Shown: positions 1 through 12,504, numbered from the stretch's first letter. The stretch is 64,000 nucleotides of DNA from Brachynemurus nebulosus (GCA_035578155.1 JAPWDM010000002.1:37372437-37436436); one strand, 5' to 3'. A program made the numbers and translations. The notes: generated by a model not told the origin, from the letters alone.

Positions 1-1077
1 AAAAAATTATTTTAGTTGTTTGTAATGATTTATAAGTGGATTTTATCACATGTTTTTTTTTTCGATGCATTGGTTGAGTATTTTAATAAAATTTGATTTA
101 TGTATCAATGTGTCATTAATTTAGTAAATATACCGGGTGTTTACTTGAAAATTACTCGTAGATACAAAAAAGATGTATTTTATAGAAATTTGTATACAGT
201 AGGTAGATATTGCGGAAAAATTATATGAGAAGTTCTGGGGTATTTCTAAATTTTTATAAATATCGATACTCGTTTAGAAAAGTCAAGTTAGATCAAGAGT
301 AGAGGTAATAATAATGGGGTTTAATATCTGTTTTTCAAGCAACTATTTTATAACGGATGCCACCCCCATCATTATTTTTCTCACTTCGTTTATACAATTA
401 TATACATTACGTTATGATGTGAGTGAAGGACAAGAAAAGTAGTATAGGGAGTTAGAATTTGGTAGATATGCATCTGCAGTCGTTTGGAATTATGAAGGAA
501 AACTGCAGGAAATCCTTCACGAATATAACCAGCCGTGGGAGTTAAAGCTATGACTTATCAGTCCATAAATACCAGTGCCTAAACGCTTCCATATCTACGT
601 CAAGAGCCCATAGCATGAAAGGTCTTTATCTATCCTACTTAGACCCTCCTAAAGATTTTTAACATTAATGATATTGGCACATATATTTGTAATCTCTGCC
701 GCACGGCCTTTTTAATCTGGATAAACAATTGCTTTTTTTTTAATGTTATATGTTATACTTAAGAGTCTCCTAAGTATCATTACGAACATGTCTTTATCTA
801 ATAGGAATTTTTAGTATGACACTTGGCATTATTTTATTTCTTGTAGGGCCTTTTATTTTTTATTATTGAAATTTGAACGCCTTCGAAAAAAATATGGCAA
901 TGCGACGCCCATGTATGACATCATTATTATGACTGCATTAAGTATTACTAAGAGCTACTTTAGATGATGTAATTGAATTATTAAAATGATTTTCAGTTAT
1001 TTTTACCTTTCATTTCTATTTGCAAAGAATAAAAATTAATTTACTGTACCTACGTCAAATAGTTTTATGTCTATAAA
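1..1077. other. AT-rich sequence, no gene seen
   Basis: No convincing exon, RNA gene or complete mobile element was found. Around 484-540 the minus strand resembles the body of the tRNA-derived SINE described at 20,603 (a block reading CGTGAAGGATTTCCTGCAG, close to the SINE's CGTGAAGGTTTTCTGCAA), so a SINE fragment is possible there. Confidence 0.4.
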
Positions 1078-1432
1078 CATGGTGGCCACATTACTAGAAA
1101 ACCTGGAAATGTCAGGGAATTTTTACTTTCTGGAAAAGTCAGGGAATTTTACCAGAAGACTGGAAAAAATTGATTTTTATATTTAGGGATAAAATTTCAA
1201 TCAATTTTTCACTTGTTTTGAGATTAGATTTAAAAATTAGCGTGTATTTCTTGTATTTTTTTTTTTTTGACTCGTCATTTACTTTTTTATGTCAGAATTT
1301 TTTTTAAGCTTTTTTGGGATACAGTAGGGGTGGCATTTTTCACAAAATAGTCAGGGAATTTTTTTTAGTAAAATTTCTGGAAAACCTGGAAAAGTCAGGG
1401 AATTTGATATTCAAAAATCTGTGGCCACCGTG
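1078..1432. mobile_element. hAT-like MITE with GGTGGCCAC ends
   Basis: The left end reads CATGGTGGCCACATT and the right end, reverse complemented, reads CACGGTGGCCACAG. The interior repeats phrases such as GGAAAAGTCAGGGAATTT. Ends of the type CAGGGTGGCCAC are common in non-autonomous hAT elements. No clean target duplication was found, so the boundaries are approximate. Confidence 0.5.
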
Positions 1433-1433
1433 A

Positions 1434-2655
1434 CAGGGTGGCCACTTTCTAGGAAATCTGTAAAACCTGAAAAAATCAGGGAATTTAGGTAGTCAGGGAA
1501 ATTTCGTTGAATTCAGGGAATTTTTTCATCTTTGATATTCGAATTATTTTTAAGACAGGAATTATAAGTATCTTTTTTAAAATAATTGTATTTTTTTTTA
1601 ACAACCAATCCAGTAGTAAAAAAACAGAATGTAACAATTAAAATTCAAATATTTAACTGTTATCGAATTTCAACAAATAATTTCAGCATACAATCATAAA
1701 GGATTTAAAATAGGTATTATGTCGATTATCTTTATCTCTTTTATATACGAAAATACACAAAGTAAAGAGAGACAAAAATTTGATGCGTCTACAATCACTT
1801 ATGTTGATAACATAGGCAAAAATTAAGTTAACTTGAGGTTTAACATTTTTAATAATAAAATTACCCCTTCAAATGCACGACAGCGATACTATTTTATTTT
1901 TATTCGGTTATCAGATGTGATTAAATACAAATCAATTAAATATAAATAATTTGTTTTCTGTAAGCTCAATTTGAGAATCTATTATAGGTAAATACAATAA
2001 CTTTCGATTGATTGAATACAGGCTCGTAACTAGGCTTGGGCAGCCGGGGCATTGCCCCGGGGCCCCCAGCTAAAGGGGGCCTCGAAGAGAATCAAGAAAT
2101 TCCAAATTTCTTGGCAAATTTTAAGGGCGGTATTTCTGTAAAATAGGACAGCAATCGGCTGGAAAGCAAAAAAAGGGCGCTTTTTGGACGGAATTTTTTG
2201 TTTTTGCCGGGGGCGGCGTAGGGGCCCCGAATCTACTTTCTGCCGCGGGGCCCCTGAAGACCTAGGTACGGCCCTGATTGGATGGATATAATAGGGATCT
2301 GTTTTTAGTAAATATCAGTTTCTTGACCTATCATCTTTTTGTCAGATTCTACTTCTATAATATTATCTGTGGAAACGAGATAATTTTATATAAGGTGGAC
2401 TAAGGGGACGGTGGTCCGTTCAGGCTCCGGCGTAATATAATTTAGGCATTCTGTAAATGTTTTTTTTTTTTGCTCGTCAATATATTTACACGGTATAAAG
2501 CAAAACAATATTTCTTTTTTTTTTAAATTCGTTACAAATTACATTTTTTATTCGTAGTTTTATGATGTAAGTATAGTCAGGGAAAAACTAAAATATTGTC
2601 TGGAAATCCTGGAAAATTCAGGAAAATTTGATCTTGCGAAAAAGTGGCCACCCTG
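1434..2655. mobile_element. hAT-like element with CAGGGTGGCCAC inverted ends
   Basis: The left end CAGGGTGGCCACTTTC at 1434 mirrors the right end AAAGTGGCCACCCTG ending at 2655. Internal sequence near both ends repeats the 'gaaaa.tcagggaa' phrases of the neighbour at 1078, so the two belong to one family. A second hAT-like element (2019-2276) sits inside it. No transposase coding sequence is visible. Confidence 0.55.
2019..2276. mobile_element. GC-rich hAT-like MITE nested in the 1434-2655 element
   Basis: The left end CAGGCTCGTAACTAGGC pairs with the right end GCCTAGGTACGGCCCTG-type sequence. Flanks ATTGAATA (2011-2018) and ATTGGATG (2277-2284) match at 6 of 8 positions, as an aged hAT 8-bp duplication would. 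It stands out from its surroundings by its GC-rich runs of G and C. No coding capacity. Confidence 0.55.
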
Positions 2656-2881
2656 AATAAATATGTACGAATATATTAAAACCATATAAAAAATGATAAC
2701 ACGATATAAAATTCATGTTTATTTATGTATTATTATGAACATCACGTATGATGGTTTTGTTTTATTACATTTATTTATTTAGCTTGTTTAGTTTAGTTGT
2801 GTTGTTATGTATTTTAATTGAATTGTTTCTACTACAAACACTTTAATGAAAATTGGTATAAGGCATGATAAAAGTTAACAC

Positions 2882-2919
<38 letters not shown>
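2882..2919. repeat. (AC)n microsatellite
   Basis: Uninterrupted AC dinucleotide run of about 38 bp. Confidence 0.95.
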
Positions 2920-2921
<2 letters not shown>

Positions 2922-4411
2922 GTACACAGCATACATATCTGTTCATTTTAATTAAAATTTTATTATTGAACTAGTTATTTCAGAAATTTTATCTTATTAT
3001 TCATATTTATAAAGTATTCTATTTTTCATCTACTCTAACTTAAGGGAATATTCTGGTCTAGACGGCCAGATTTTAGGTATTTTTCCAGGCGTAATAATTA
3101 AAAAACCTTATTTTATTATTGTACTATGACTTAAATGGCGATACATAGATTTTTATATAACATCTATAAAATTAATTCGACCGGTTTCGATGCTATTTTA
3201 GCATCATCATCAGGAAAATCAAAACACCCAGTTAATAATACAAGAATAAAATATTTTGATTTCGCATTTAATTTATAATAATATAATAAAAAACCTAGAA
3301 CATTTTTACTATCGTTTTTTTTTTTATCAGTTTTTGTCTTTTGAAAAGTACAAAAAGTAAAAATTGAAAAAAATACAAGCTGGCAAAGTAGACTCAAAAA
3401 GAATGCTGCCCCCTGATTAACATGATTCCAACCCCTCCGGTGATCTGAAACAAAAAATTTTAGTGAATTCTTAAAAAGAATAAGAATGTAATTTTCGTTT
3501 GATGGAAGTGATTTGAAAAAGGAAATTTTTTGGCAAAATAGCGTCCATGTGAAAAAAAATTTACGTATTATATTTTAGACAAACCAATATAAATATAAAC
3601 GATGAAAACGAGACCAGTTGTGAAAGGTTAGGTTGTCTGGTGTCTTAATAACAAATATTTTTACCAATCGTGACATGGGTGACCGAGTCAAGACCGTTTT
3701 ACGGCATATTCTTTAATTAGAAGTCACTGTCACTGGCGACTGACTTATTATTGTTAATTTCTAATATTATTTACACAACCTTGTTTTTTTATAAATAAAA
3801 AAATTAAATAAAAGAATTTCTTTCGATCAAAAAAATATCAGTTATTACAAAGACACTTCATCATAAATTAAAAAAAAAAAAACATAATGGGTAATCTTAT
3901 GCTAGACGACTTACTCTCAAATCACCTAACTTGATCATAATTTTCGATTCAAATCTGAATACATAGAATGAAGATGAAACTGTTTTTAATAAACTAATAA
4001 AAATCTAACTCATAAATAAATTTCCCCGTGACTTAATTAAAGTATAAATAGCATTATATTATAAAAAAAATCTTTTTCTGATTATTTATTTATTAATAAA
4101 AAATATATTTTAAAAATAAATTTAATTTGCTATTTAATTTAGTGTGTTGATTAAATCCATTAAAAGTTTCATATTTATTATAAAAGGTGTAAATTACATT
4201 ATAGTTTTTTTTTTTTCAGTTCGTCTATTCAATTTAAAAACGTAGTAAGATTTGGTACCTATAAAAACCTTGTCAACATAAGTAGCAACTAATTGCGATA
4301 GTAGGTACAGATAGAATAGAATGACGCATGAAGTTGTCCTATTTACTGAAACTATCGAGGTTACCTTCAAATAATACAAAATACAAATCTATTCTGAATA
4401 TGAATATTGTA

Positions 4412-4446
<35 letters not shown>

Positions 4447-4674
4447 TCTTTGATTGTGAGTTGCTAATTAATTAAATGTACGTACCGGATATTTTTTTAT
4501 AATGAGAGCGAGCTTCTTCGTAACGAGCAAGTACGGAAAATTTGGGTGGTTTTCTATACGTAAACAAGCCAATATTAGTACCTATGTTAATTCACTCGCT
4601 GATATGAAGTAAAAACAAACTAGGTATGGTCTTAGTATTTAGGTGTAGAGCAAAGCTTATTACAATATTCCAAC
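2920..4674. other. AT-rich intergenic sequence
   Basis: No gene was recognised. An (ATT)n run lies at 4412-4444. Short open frames here show no family resemblance and match base composition noise. Confidence 0.4.
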
Positions 4675-4676
4675 TA

Positions 4677-5183
4677 CAGTAGAACTCTGATTAATCGTCA
4701 CTCGATTATCCGTCAGTGCCTAATAAAAAATCAGTCTCTGGTATAAATATGTAGTTAAAATAGAGAATATAATTGTAAAAAATATGAAATTATATTATGT
4801 TGCTATTAGATTGCAGGGGTTTTACCTTTTTTGAGATAGACAAACATTACACTAATCTAAAAAAAATTATGAATGACCTTTTAAATAGGCGTTTGTTTAT
4901 TTCTTCAACAAGGATAGTAGAATATCCAGTTTTATTGCCCATCGTATACATAACAATGCAAAATATCCTTTTTTTATAATTACATTTTTAGATTTTCCAT
5001 CTTAGGATTTTCCAAGAGAATAACACTTTTATGATCATTACCAATAATAATTAGTACAAATATACATTTTCGTTCCAAAGTTAGAAGTAAAATCAACTTA
5101 TTAAGAAATTTCTGTTATTCGTCTAATTCGATTAACCGTCATAATCCCGGTCCCGACGGTGACGGTTAATCAAAATTTTACTG
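4677..5183. mobile_element. pogo/Tigger-like MITE
   Basis: The left end CAGTAGAACTCTGATTAATC is mirrored by the right end, whose reverse complement is CAGTAAAATTTTGATTAACC; both continue with GTCA. About 24-bp inverted ends starting CAGT are typical of pogo/Tigger-type elements. No transposase is seen. Confidence 0.6.
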
Positions 5184-5213
5184 TTTTAACAAAATGTGCA
5201 AACACTTACGATT

Positions 5214-5345
5214 AGGTTATGGGTTCGATTTTCGTAAGCGGTTAGGCTTTTAAAGTTTGGCTTCAATTTTCCTTCATAGAAGATGGTTGCAAACGCATAC
5301 TTTCTTAAATTAATTTCCTTACCACTTTCCTTTCATCCACAGTCC
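5214..5345 (+). repeat. Fragment of tRNA-derived SINE
   Basis: Contains a B-box-like GGGTTCGATTTT followed by a body (GAAGATGGTTGCAAACGCAT, then a run like TTTCCTTTCATCCACA) that parallels the SINE at 20,603 (GAAGACGGTTGTAGACTCAT, then TTCTCCTTCACCCACA). Diverged and lacking the start and tail. Confidence 0.5.
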
Positions 5346-6270
5346 ACACCATATAATTCAAAATGCTGGAAGCACAGTTGTAGGAGATTTCTATACCGTA
5401 GTTGATGCCAATGATGGAGAAAGAACATAAATTTTGAGCGCAGTTGCCATTTTAGAATATGTCGATCCAAGTTTCTTCGATTTTCATAAACAAGGTTTGG
5501 AGTAGAAAATCGAAAAAACAAAATTGTTTCAATTTTTTTCAAATTGTTACCTTTAGATTTACTGAACAGAATATTATCAATTTTGTTAATTTTTCATTGA
5601 GTTCCAGTTTCATTTTTCAAAATCTCAGAGTTTTGAAAAGATCTAGGGATTCATTAATATAGACGCTAACATACGTACATAAACATCCGATTTCATGGTT
5701 TTCTGAATTTCAGAATCTGAGGCATTAAAACATCCAAATTTGGTGAAAAATGTATAAATGTTAGGTATAGTCTGTATAAATGAGAAAATAAAAATAATTC
5801 GTTAAAGGAAGTTTTCACTGTACATGTATTTATAAAGAATAAATTGCTCAAATATTTTCTTGGAAACTATGTATGTCATTTTACTACAGTTGTCTTGTAT
5901 TTGTTATACGATCTATTGTAATTAATTTTGACAATTAAGTTGGATGGATATAAATATAAATAGTTAACATTTTATTCGAACACAAGCCAAAATATTTTCA
6001 AATTACTTTTAATAAAATTTATAATCTCAATAATTTTTCTATACCCCGTTTCAAATACAATTGAGCATGAGTTATTGTTAAAAAATTAAATAATTCTTAT
6101 ATTCGAAACAAATAAATCTTCTATTCTTTTCTAAAAACAAACTGCAAATTTAAAATTTACGCATTTGCAACAATGAAAGAGATAAAGCTAAGAAAACGGG
6201 AATTCCTTAAATTCGTAAGTGATGAATAATACTTAAATTTAAATGAAATAGATTATACTGTCATCATAAG

Positions 6271-6410
6271 TACCGCTGAACCTTTTTTTATGCGGTGGAC
6301 AGGGATCGCATAAAAAATTTTTCAAAAACTTCATAAATAACTATGGGCATTTTTTTAAAAACCGCATAAAGTCGCGTAAAAAAGACCGCATAAAGAAAGG
6401 TTTTACTGTA
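6271..6410. mobile_element. Short pogo/Tigger-like MITE flanked by TA
   Basis: The left end TACCGCTGAACCTTTTTTTA and the right end (reverse complement TACAGTAAAACCTTTCTTTA) form about 25-bp inverted repeats that both run on into TGCGGT. TA is present at both borders, as a TA target duplication requires. 140 bp, non-coding. The same end sequence recurs at 47,563 and 49,457. Confidence 0.65.
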
Positions 6411-6939
6411 CTTTGTTCAACCAATGTACCATCAACACCTCTAACTTGACCTATAAACATAACTTACCATATTACACTTTGTGCTAAAAAAAAAACTAAT
6501 AATAATAAAAAAATAAAAATAAAATTGCATAGCTTATAATGTTTGTAGAATTTTTTCTAGTGACAGAGCTATTTCTTTAAATCATTAGCTTTTTTTAGTT
6601 CATGTAGTACATTTCTGTTTGCAACAAATGTAAAAATTTTAGTTGGTATGTCAGAAACTATAAAACTTAGATAGGTAACATCGTACAAAAAATTATATAA
6701 TCTATAAGTGTTTAGAAATAATTTTCACATTAATTTATTCGCACATTATCGAATAATTCGTTTAAGTAATGGTTAATACAGATTAAGTAAAGTTAGAATC
6801 GTTTAACAACTCGTAACATTACCAAGTTGCCTAGTACAAAAGGTAAAATCTTTGCATTTTAATATAAATATGTAGTAACTAGAATGTATATTTAATAACT
6901 TTACAATATCTTTCATATTTTAATAAAAAACTTGGTACA

Positions 6940-9790
6940 TAAGGTAACGGGCCTAGTTTCTGGCCTGTATGAAGTTAGCCACTCATTTTTCGAATTTCAA
7001 CATTTTCAAAGTTGTTCCAGGTTGTTCTATGTTTGTTCTACATTGTTCCAGAATAGCAAATCCAAAAACCAAAAGATATGGCCAAAAATCGAAAAAAAAG
7101 CTTTTTTGGACTGGCCCCCCATTTTTCGAAAAAGTAACTTTTCATTGTTGTTCCAGGTTGTTCTAATTGTTCTGAACATTGTTCCAAAATATTACTCTCT
7201 CAAAATAAAAATTTAAAAAGATATAGCAAAAAATAGCACAAGAATTACCCCCAAGAGTAAAGTACCCTTTGTATGTGTGTTCTCGCGCTGAAAATTTTGT
7301 TCTGAGTTGTTCTAGGCCTCTTCGTCATTGTTCTGTAGTTTCGAGCCGATCGGTCAACTTTTTCGAGCAAAAAATCGGAAAAATAAAAAAAATGTTTCCA
7401 CCCCCAAGAGTAAAGTACCCTTTTTATGATTGTTCTCGCGCTTAAAATTTTGTTCTGAGTTGTTCTAGGCCTCTTCGTCATTGTTCTGTAGTTTCGAGCC
7501 GATCGGTCAACTTTTTCGAGCAAAAAATCGGAAAAATAAAAAAAATGTTTCCACCCCCAAGAGTAAAGTACCGTTTTTATGATTGTTCTCGCGCTTAAAA
7601 TTTTGTTCTGAGTTGTTCTAGGCCTCTTCGTCATTGTTCTGTAGTTTCGAGCCGATCGGTCAACTTTTTCGAGCAAAAAATCGGAAAAATAAAAAAAAAT
7701 GTTTCCACCCCCAAGAGTAAAGTACCCTTTGTATGATTGCTCTCGCGCTGAAAATTTTGCTCTGAGTTGTTCTAGACCTTTTCGTCACCTTACCGGTTAA
7801 AGGATAAATTTAAATCTCTTATCGGTACTACGATTATTAAATTTTTAAAGCATAAGACACAACAAATGCATATAATCAAATTCAATGCATCAAATCAAAT
7901 GTATTATGTATTAATTAAAATGTGTATCATGTGTAAAATTAACAAATGTACCATGTACAAAACAATAAAATCTAAAAATTACCGTCATTTTTGCAATTGC
8001 AAATTTGAATAGATTTCTTGGAATAGATTCTGAATACAATGGATATTTTAAGGATCGATTCTTCTGTTGACAATTACGAATCGATTCACAAATCGTATTT
8101 AAAAAATTATGAACATAGAACAATGACGAAGAGGTCTAGAACAACTCAGAACAAAATTTCTAGCTTGAGAACAATCATACAAAAGGTACTCTTGTGGGTA
8201 GAAAAAAATTTTTTTTCGGATTTTTTGATCGAAAAAATTAGCCCATCGACTCGAAACTATAGAACAATGACGTAGATGCCTAGAACAACTCAGAACAAAA
8301 TTTCTAGCTTGAAAACAATCATACAAAGGGTACTTTACTCTTGAGGGTAGATAAATTTTTTTTTATTTTTCAGATTTTTTGATCGAAAAATTTTGCCGAT
8401 CGGATCGAAACTATAGAACAATGACGAAGATGTCTAGAACAACTCAGAACAAAATTTTCAGCGCGAGAACAATCATACAAAGGGTACTTTACTCTTGGGG
8501 GTGGAAATTTTTTTTTTTTATTTTTCGGAGTTTTTGCTAGAAAAAGTTGGCCGATCGGCTCGGAACTACAGAACAATGACGAAGAGACCTAGAACAACTC
8601 AGAACAAAATCTTCGTCGCGAGAATAATCATACAAAGGGTACTTTACTCTTGGGGGTAAGTCTTGTACTATTTTTTGCTATATCTTTTTAAATTTTTATT
8701 TTGAGAGAGTAATATTTTGGAACAATGTTCAGAACAATTAGAACAACCTGAAACAACAATGAAAAGTTACTTTTTCGAAAAATGGGGGGCCAGACCAAAA
8801 AAGAGTTTTTTTCGATTTTTGGCCATATTTTTTGGTTTTTGGATTTGCTATTCTGGAACAATGTAGAACAAACATAGAACAACCTGGAACAACTTTGAAA
8901 ATGTTGAAATTCGAAAAATGGGTGGCTAACTTCATACAGGCTAGTTTCTGACCTTTTAAGAGTGACGGCTGAGGTTAAACGACAGTAATAAATATAAGTT
9001 TCAACTTAAGAGACAATTAATAATTTTATCAACTAGTTTATGGCTTTCAAAATAAAGCCATACAAGTAAAATAATTATTTGAATTGAATTAATAATTTAA
9101 ATTAATGTTTTAAAAATTGACAAAAAGGACCCAGTTTCTGACCTTCAAAATTTCTCATGTGACAGTTTCTGACCCTGACAGTGGCCTAGTTTCTGATCCT
9201 TAAATTTAAAAATACAGTTTTTTAAAATTTAATTTATAAATAATTTTTTATTGATAAAAATGAATGTTTAATGTAATACGTTATGAAAAATAACAAAAAC
9301 TAATCGAAGATAACTATAAATAACAAAATAACTAACAAAAACTGGTTAGAATTTAACTGGGCCATACCACTTTAGAAGTGAGCCTAGTAATTGACCCTCA
9401 TACTTCAATAATAAAAATCATTCTAAGGTATTTTATAAATATTTTAAAATAAATTTTAAACAAATATTAACCTGCTCATATATTTTTAATTAAGTTTTCA
9501 TACTTACATGATGAATATTGCACAAATCAAAATGAGTACTTTGTAACATAAACTGTTAAGAAATTACCAAAAAAATAGTGTTTACACACATTTTAAACTT
9601 AAAAATTTTTTTTTATTTAGTTAATATATTCTAAACTTTTTAAATTGCTGTTCATTAGACACAGAATAGATTACTTTAAATTAAGAATTTATTTTTTTTC
9701 TTATTTAAAATATAGTTTTTTTATTAATTTATAACAAAGTTGAAAAGTTCAGAAACTGGGCCAGGGTCAATTACCGGGTCTTTTACCTTA
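6940..9790. mobile_element. TA-target MITE (GGTAAAAGACCC family) carrying a 2-kb insertion
   Basis: The left border is TAAGGTAACGGGCC and the right border GGGTCTTTTACCTTA, with TA at each end. The sequence outside 6964-8940 matches, in reverse orientation, the 883-bp element at 18,112-18,994, including the phrases 'cctagtttctgacc' and 'gggccat.ccactttagaagtgag'. Total length minus the insertion is about 870 bp, in line with the uninterrupted copy. Non-autonomous. Confidence 0.75.
6964..8940. mobile_element. Foldback element with 153-bp tandem repeats in both arms
   Basis: The ends are inverted (CCTGTATGAAGTTAGCCAC on the left, its reverse complement on the right) and continue as arms of about 280 bp. 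Inside each arm lie three to four tandem units of 153-154 bp (left copies begin near 7251, 7404, 7557, 7711); the right set is inverted. The centre (about 7,790-8,080) is unique. The insertion site is flanked by CTAGTTTCTG at 6953-6962 and 8941-8950, a 10-bp duplication absent as a pair from the uninterrupted copy at 18,112. A 9-10 bp duplication points to a Mutator-like element, but no transposase is present. Confidence 0.8.
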
Positions 9791-10800
9791 TAGGTAAAGT
9801 TAAAAAATTATTTGACATCTTAACCTATTGATTTTTATTTTTTTACTGGGGATTTAGGTTTCTGGAAAATTTATTTATTTATAATTATAAATCAAATCAT
9901 CACTCAATTATTAAGAGTCAAGAGATTTTGATTAGTTTATTTTATTCAAATTTGAATAAAATATAATCATAAAGTTAGCTGATTTGACGGTACATACAAT
10001 TGTCTAAATATTTAATAATTTTTAATAATAAAAATGGCTCCAACGTCAAAAAATTTAGTTTCTCCACCAACATTTTCTAAATTTATATTTTCTCAACGTT
10101 TCCATCAGTTTAATATTTAAAGATTTTTTTTAGTAACATAATTTTACTGAAGTAATTATTTCCATTAGAATTAATTTTATTACGATGTATTTATTCAAGA
10201 TAGATAGCTACTTCAGAAAAGATAAGTTAAAAGATAAACACCAAGTGTCTGTTAAATATTTCTGTTATAATAACTACAATAAATTTTTCAGCGTGTGTGT
10301 AATCTCGTAATCAGATATGAAACTCATGGAGAAAAAATATTATTCAAAGATAAATTCCATTATGTATGTTAGGTATTGTATTAAGTATTATCATGTCTGT
10401 GTTAATCAAAATACCTTTGTCACAGCATTCTACGTAACATAGCGAATTTCTCAAAACTTTCTATTACAGGAATAACTCCTAAAAACTAGCATTTTTCAAA
10501 ATATTTTGCCGAGAGTAAATTCCTTTAAAACTGACTTTGTGTAGAATTTCGGAATGTATGATTTAAAATAAATTTTCGTGTGATATTGCTGTCCGGTTAA
10601 GAGAGATACCACTGTAACAATAAAATTATTGTATTAGGTATTTTTATTTATAAACAATTATTGTAATAAATATTTTTTTTTAAAAAAATAAAGTATTTTA
10701 CATTTTAAAATCTATTTTAAATAGATATTTTCCATTTTCTATTTTAAATACATTCAATAAAATCATTTCTTATTTTGTTTTTAAATGCATCCCTTTAATT
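9791..10800. other. AT-rich sequence, no gene seen
   Basis: No exon or complete mobile element was recognised. At 10,421-10,460 there is a short block (GTCACAGCATTCTACGTAAC then ATAGCGAATTTCTC) that recurs near 20,455, 34,530 and 38,569, marking the end of a dispersed repeat. Confidence 0.4.
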
Positions 10801-10836
10801 AAAAATCACAAAGTGAGATTGAAAAATTATCAAAGA

Positions 10837-10909
10837 GGATCGACTGAGACTCAAACCCAGGATCCCCTGATAATCGGTCAGGTGCTTTTACCATTAAGCT
10901 ATTCGATCC
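10837..10909 (-). repeat. tRNA-like sequence (anticodon loop reads GAT) inside a repeat
   Basis: On the minus strand the sequence folds as a tRNA: acceptor GGATCGA pairs with TCGATCC, the anticodon stem CCTGA/TCAGG encloses loop CCGATTA, and the T arm CTGGG/CTCAG encloses TTTGAGT. The anticodon would be GAT (Ile). It sits in a repeat unit whose flanks recur around the copy at 11,244, so it is more likely part of a repeat than a working tRNA gene. The flank TTAAAAATCACAAAGTG is the terminal sequence of the mobile module at 15,887. Confidence 0.6.
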
Positions 10910-11243
10910 CTTGGTCTAGAGCCACTCCAGTTCGACAACATATCAATCACATATTTTTACTCTCTTGGTTGCGAGAAGCAGATATTTTAATTTCAATATT
11001 GTCGATAATGCTTTTGAACATTATCAATGTATGGCGAACTTATACAATGGCAAACAATATTCATATTAACATAATATGTCTAAATACGAATAGAAGCTCG
11101 CCATACTTTGCTAACTTTGAGTATTGAATAAATAGAGAGAGTACAGGTATATATGGCCATTTCTCTACAACTTGGACAATTTTTATGCAAAACTGTCCCA
11201 AGCATGTAAATTAAAAATCACAAAGTGATTGAAAAAATTATCC

Positions 11244-11315
11244 GGATCGGCCGGGAGACGAACCCAGAATCTCCTGGTAACTAGCCAGGTGTGCTATACA
11301 TTACACCATCGATCC
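11244..11315 (-). repeat. tRNA-like sequence (anticodon loop reads AGT) inside a repeat
   Basis: The minus strand gives acceptor GGATCGA/CCGATCC (6 of 7 pairs), anticodon stem CCTGG/CCAGG around loop CTAGTTA (anticodon AGT, Thr), and T arm CTGGG/CCCGG around TTCGTCT. The flanks match those of 10,837-10,909 and begin with GTAAATTAAAAATCACAAAG at 11,206. The two adjacent copies differ in anticodon. It is probably a tRNA-derived repeat, though a tRNA-Thr gene cannot be wholly excluded. Confidence 0.6.
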
Positions 11316-11976
11316 TTTGCTCGACAGGCGCCCGATACAGACAACATTCAATCACTTATGTGTATGTACTCTCTATAATGCGAGAAGCAGTTACAATTTT
11401 TCAATTTCAAATATTATCGAGTGCTTGTGAAACACTACTACGTATGACAGACTTTTGTCTGCATTTAAACACATGTCGTATTCATATGTTCACCTATCGT
11501 TCAGCTAAACTGAAACTTTAAGCACTCGACTTCCTTGGTTAACATGACCAAAAACCACATATCGCCCCTTGAGAATAAAACTGTTACAACTGCAAAATCA
11601 CTAATTTTAAGATATTAAAGAAATAAGATTTTGAAGAAATTTAAAACCCAATAACTTTTTTCCAAATCAACTTAGAACTTTAAAACTTTGCTAGGTTCAT
11701 TCTAACACTTAGTTTTAAATGTTGTGATAAAAATTTTGCCGAGAAAATTCATAGTTTAAATTTTCATTGCAGTTGTAACCAAAAATTTTTTAGTTATTTT
11801 ACAAAAAGTTGCATTCTGTTTAGGGTTATAATGTTATATCTGCAAATAATACATTTTTTCTTAATTATTTCACAAAATATTACTTTTTGTTGGTGACGCA
11901 AAGTTGTATCTGCAACTAATACTTTTCAGAAATTTTGAAAATTTCGCTTTATATAATTTTATAATGGCAGTTGTTT

Positions 11977-12226
11977 AAGGTAACACATTCCATAACTGTA
12001 TTACAGATAGAGATGGACAACGGGAAAATTCCCAGTGGGAATTTTCCCGGGAATATTCCCATTTGGGTAATTATTAAGTATTTTCCCGGGAAAATTCCCA
12101 AGGTAACACATTCCATAACTGTATTACAGATAGAGATGGGCAACGGCAAAATTCCCAATAGGAATTTTCTCGGGAATATTCTCATTTGGGTAATTATTGA
12201 GTATTTTCCCGGGAAAATTCCCGAAA
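11977..12226. repeat. Two tandem 123-bp units rich in GGGAAAATTCCC
   Basis: Two near-identical units begin with AAGGTAACACATTCC at 11,977 and 12,100. Each contains TAGAGATGGGCAACGG-type sequence (like the left end of many hAT elements) and palindromes of the form TTTTCCCGGGAAAATTCCC. No opposite end is visible, so this may be a duplicated transposon end. Confidence 0.75.
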
Positions 12227-12504
12227 CCTGAGTAAAAACGATTACTTACAATTAGCTGTACTATTTTACAAATGCGTTTTTAATTAAAGACCGCGACACC
12301 GGTCCCTCAATTTACGTGAATATTCGTTTCATGGGGATTCAATTTATGCGAATAAAAAATCGCGTAAATTAAATCCGTCATTATAAAAAAAAGATACTGG
12401 AAATAAAAGCTACCAAAAATTGTAGAGAATTTTTTAATACTTTAAATGATAACGAAAATGTAGAAATTTACACGTTAAAATTTTAAAAATATCGTTTTTT
12501 TCGA

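Noticed and set aside
7245..7676. 143-residue open frame on the minus strand with three protein repeats
   Set aside because: It lies wholly in the tandem repeats of the foldback element; the openness follows from a unit length divisible by three and there is no family resemblance. Kept only as a finding about the element.
10813..11127. 104-residue frame on the plus strand
   Set aside because: Its start covers the complement of a tRNA-like sequence in a repeat; no protein family resemblance.
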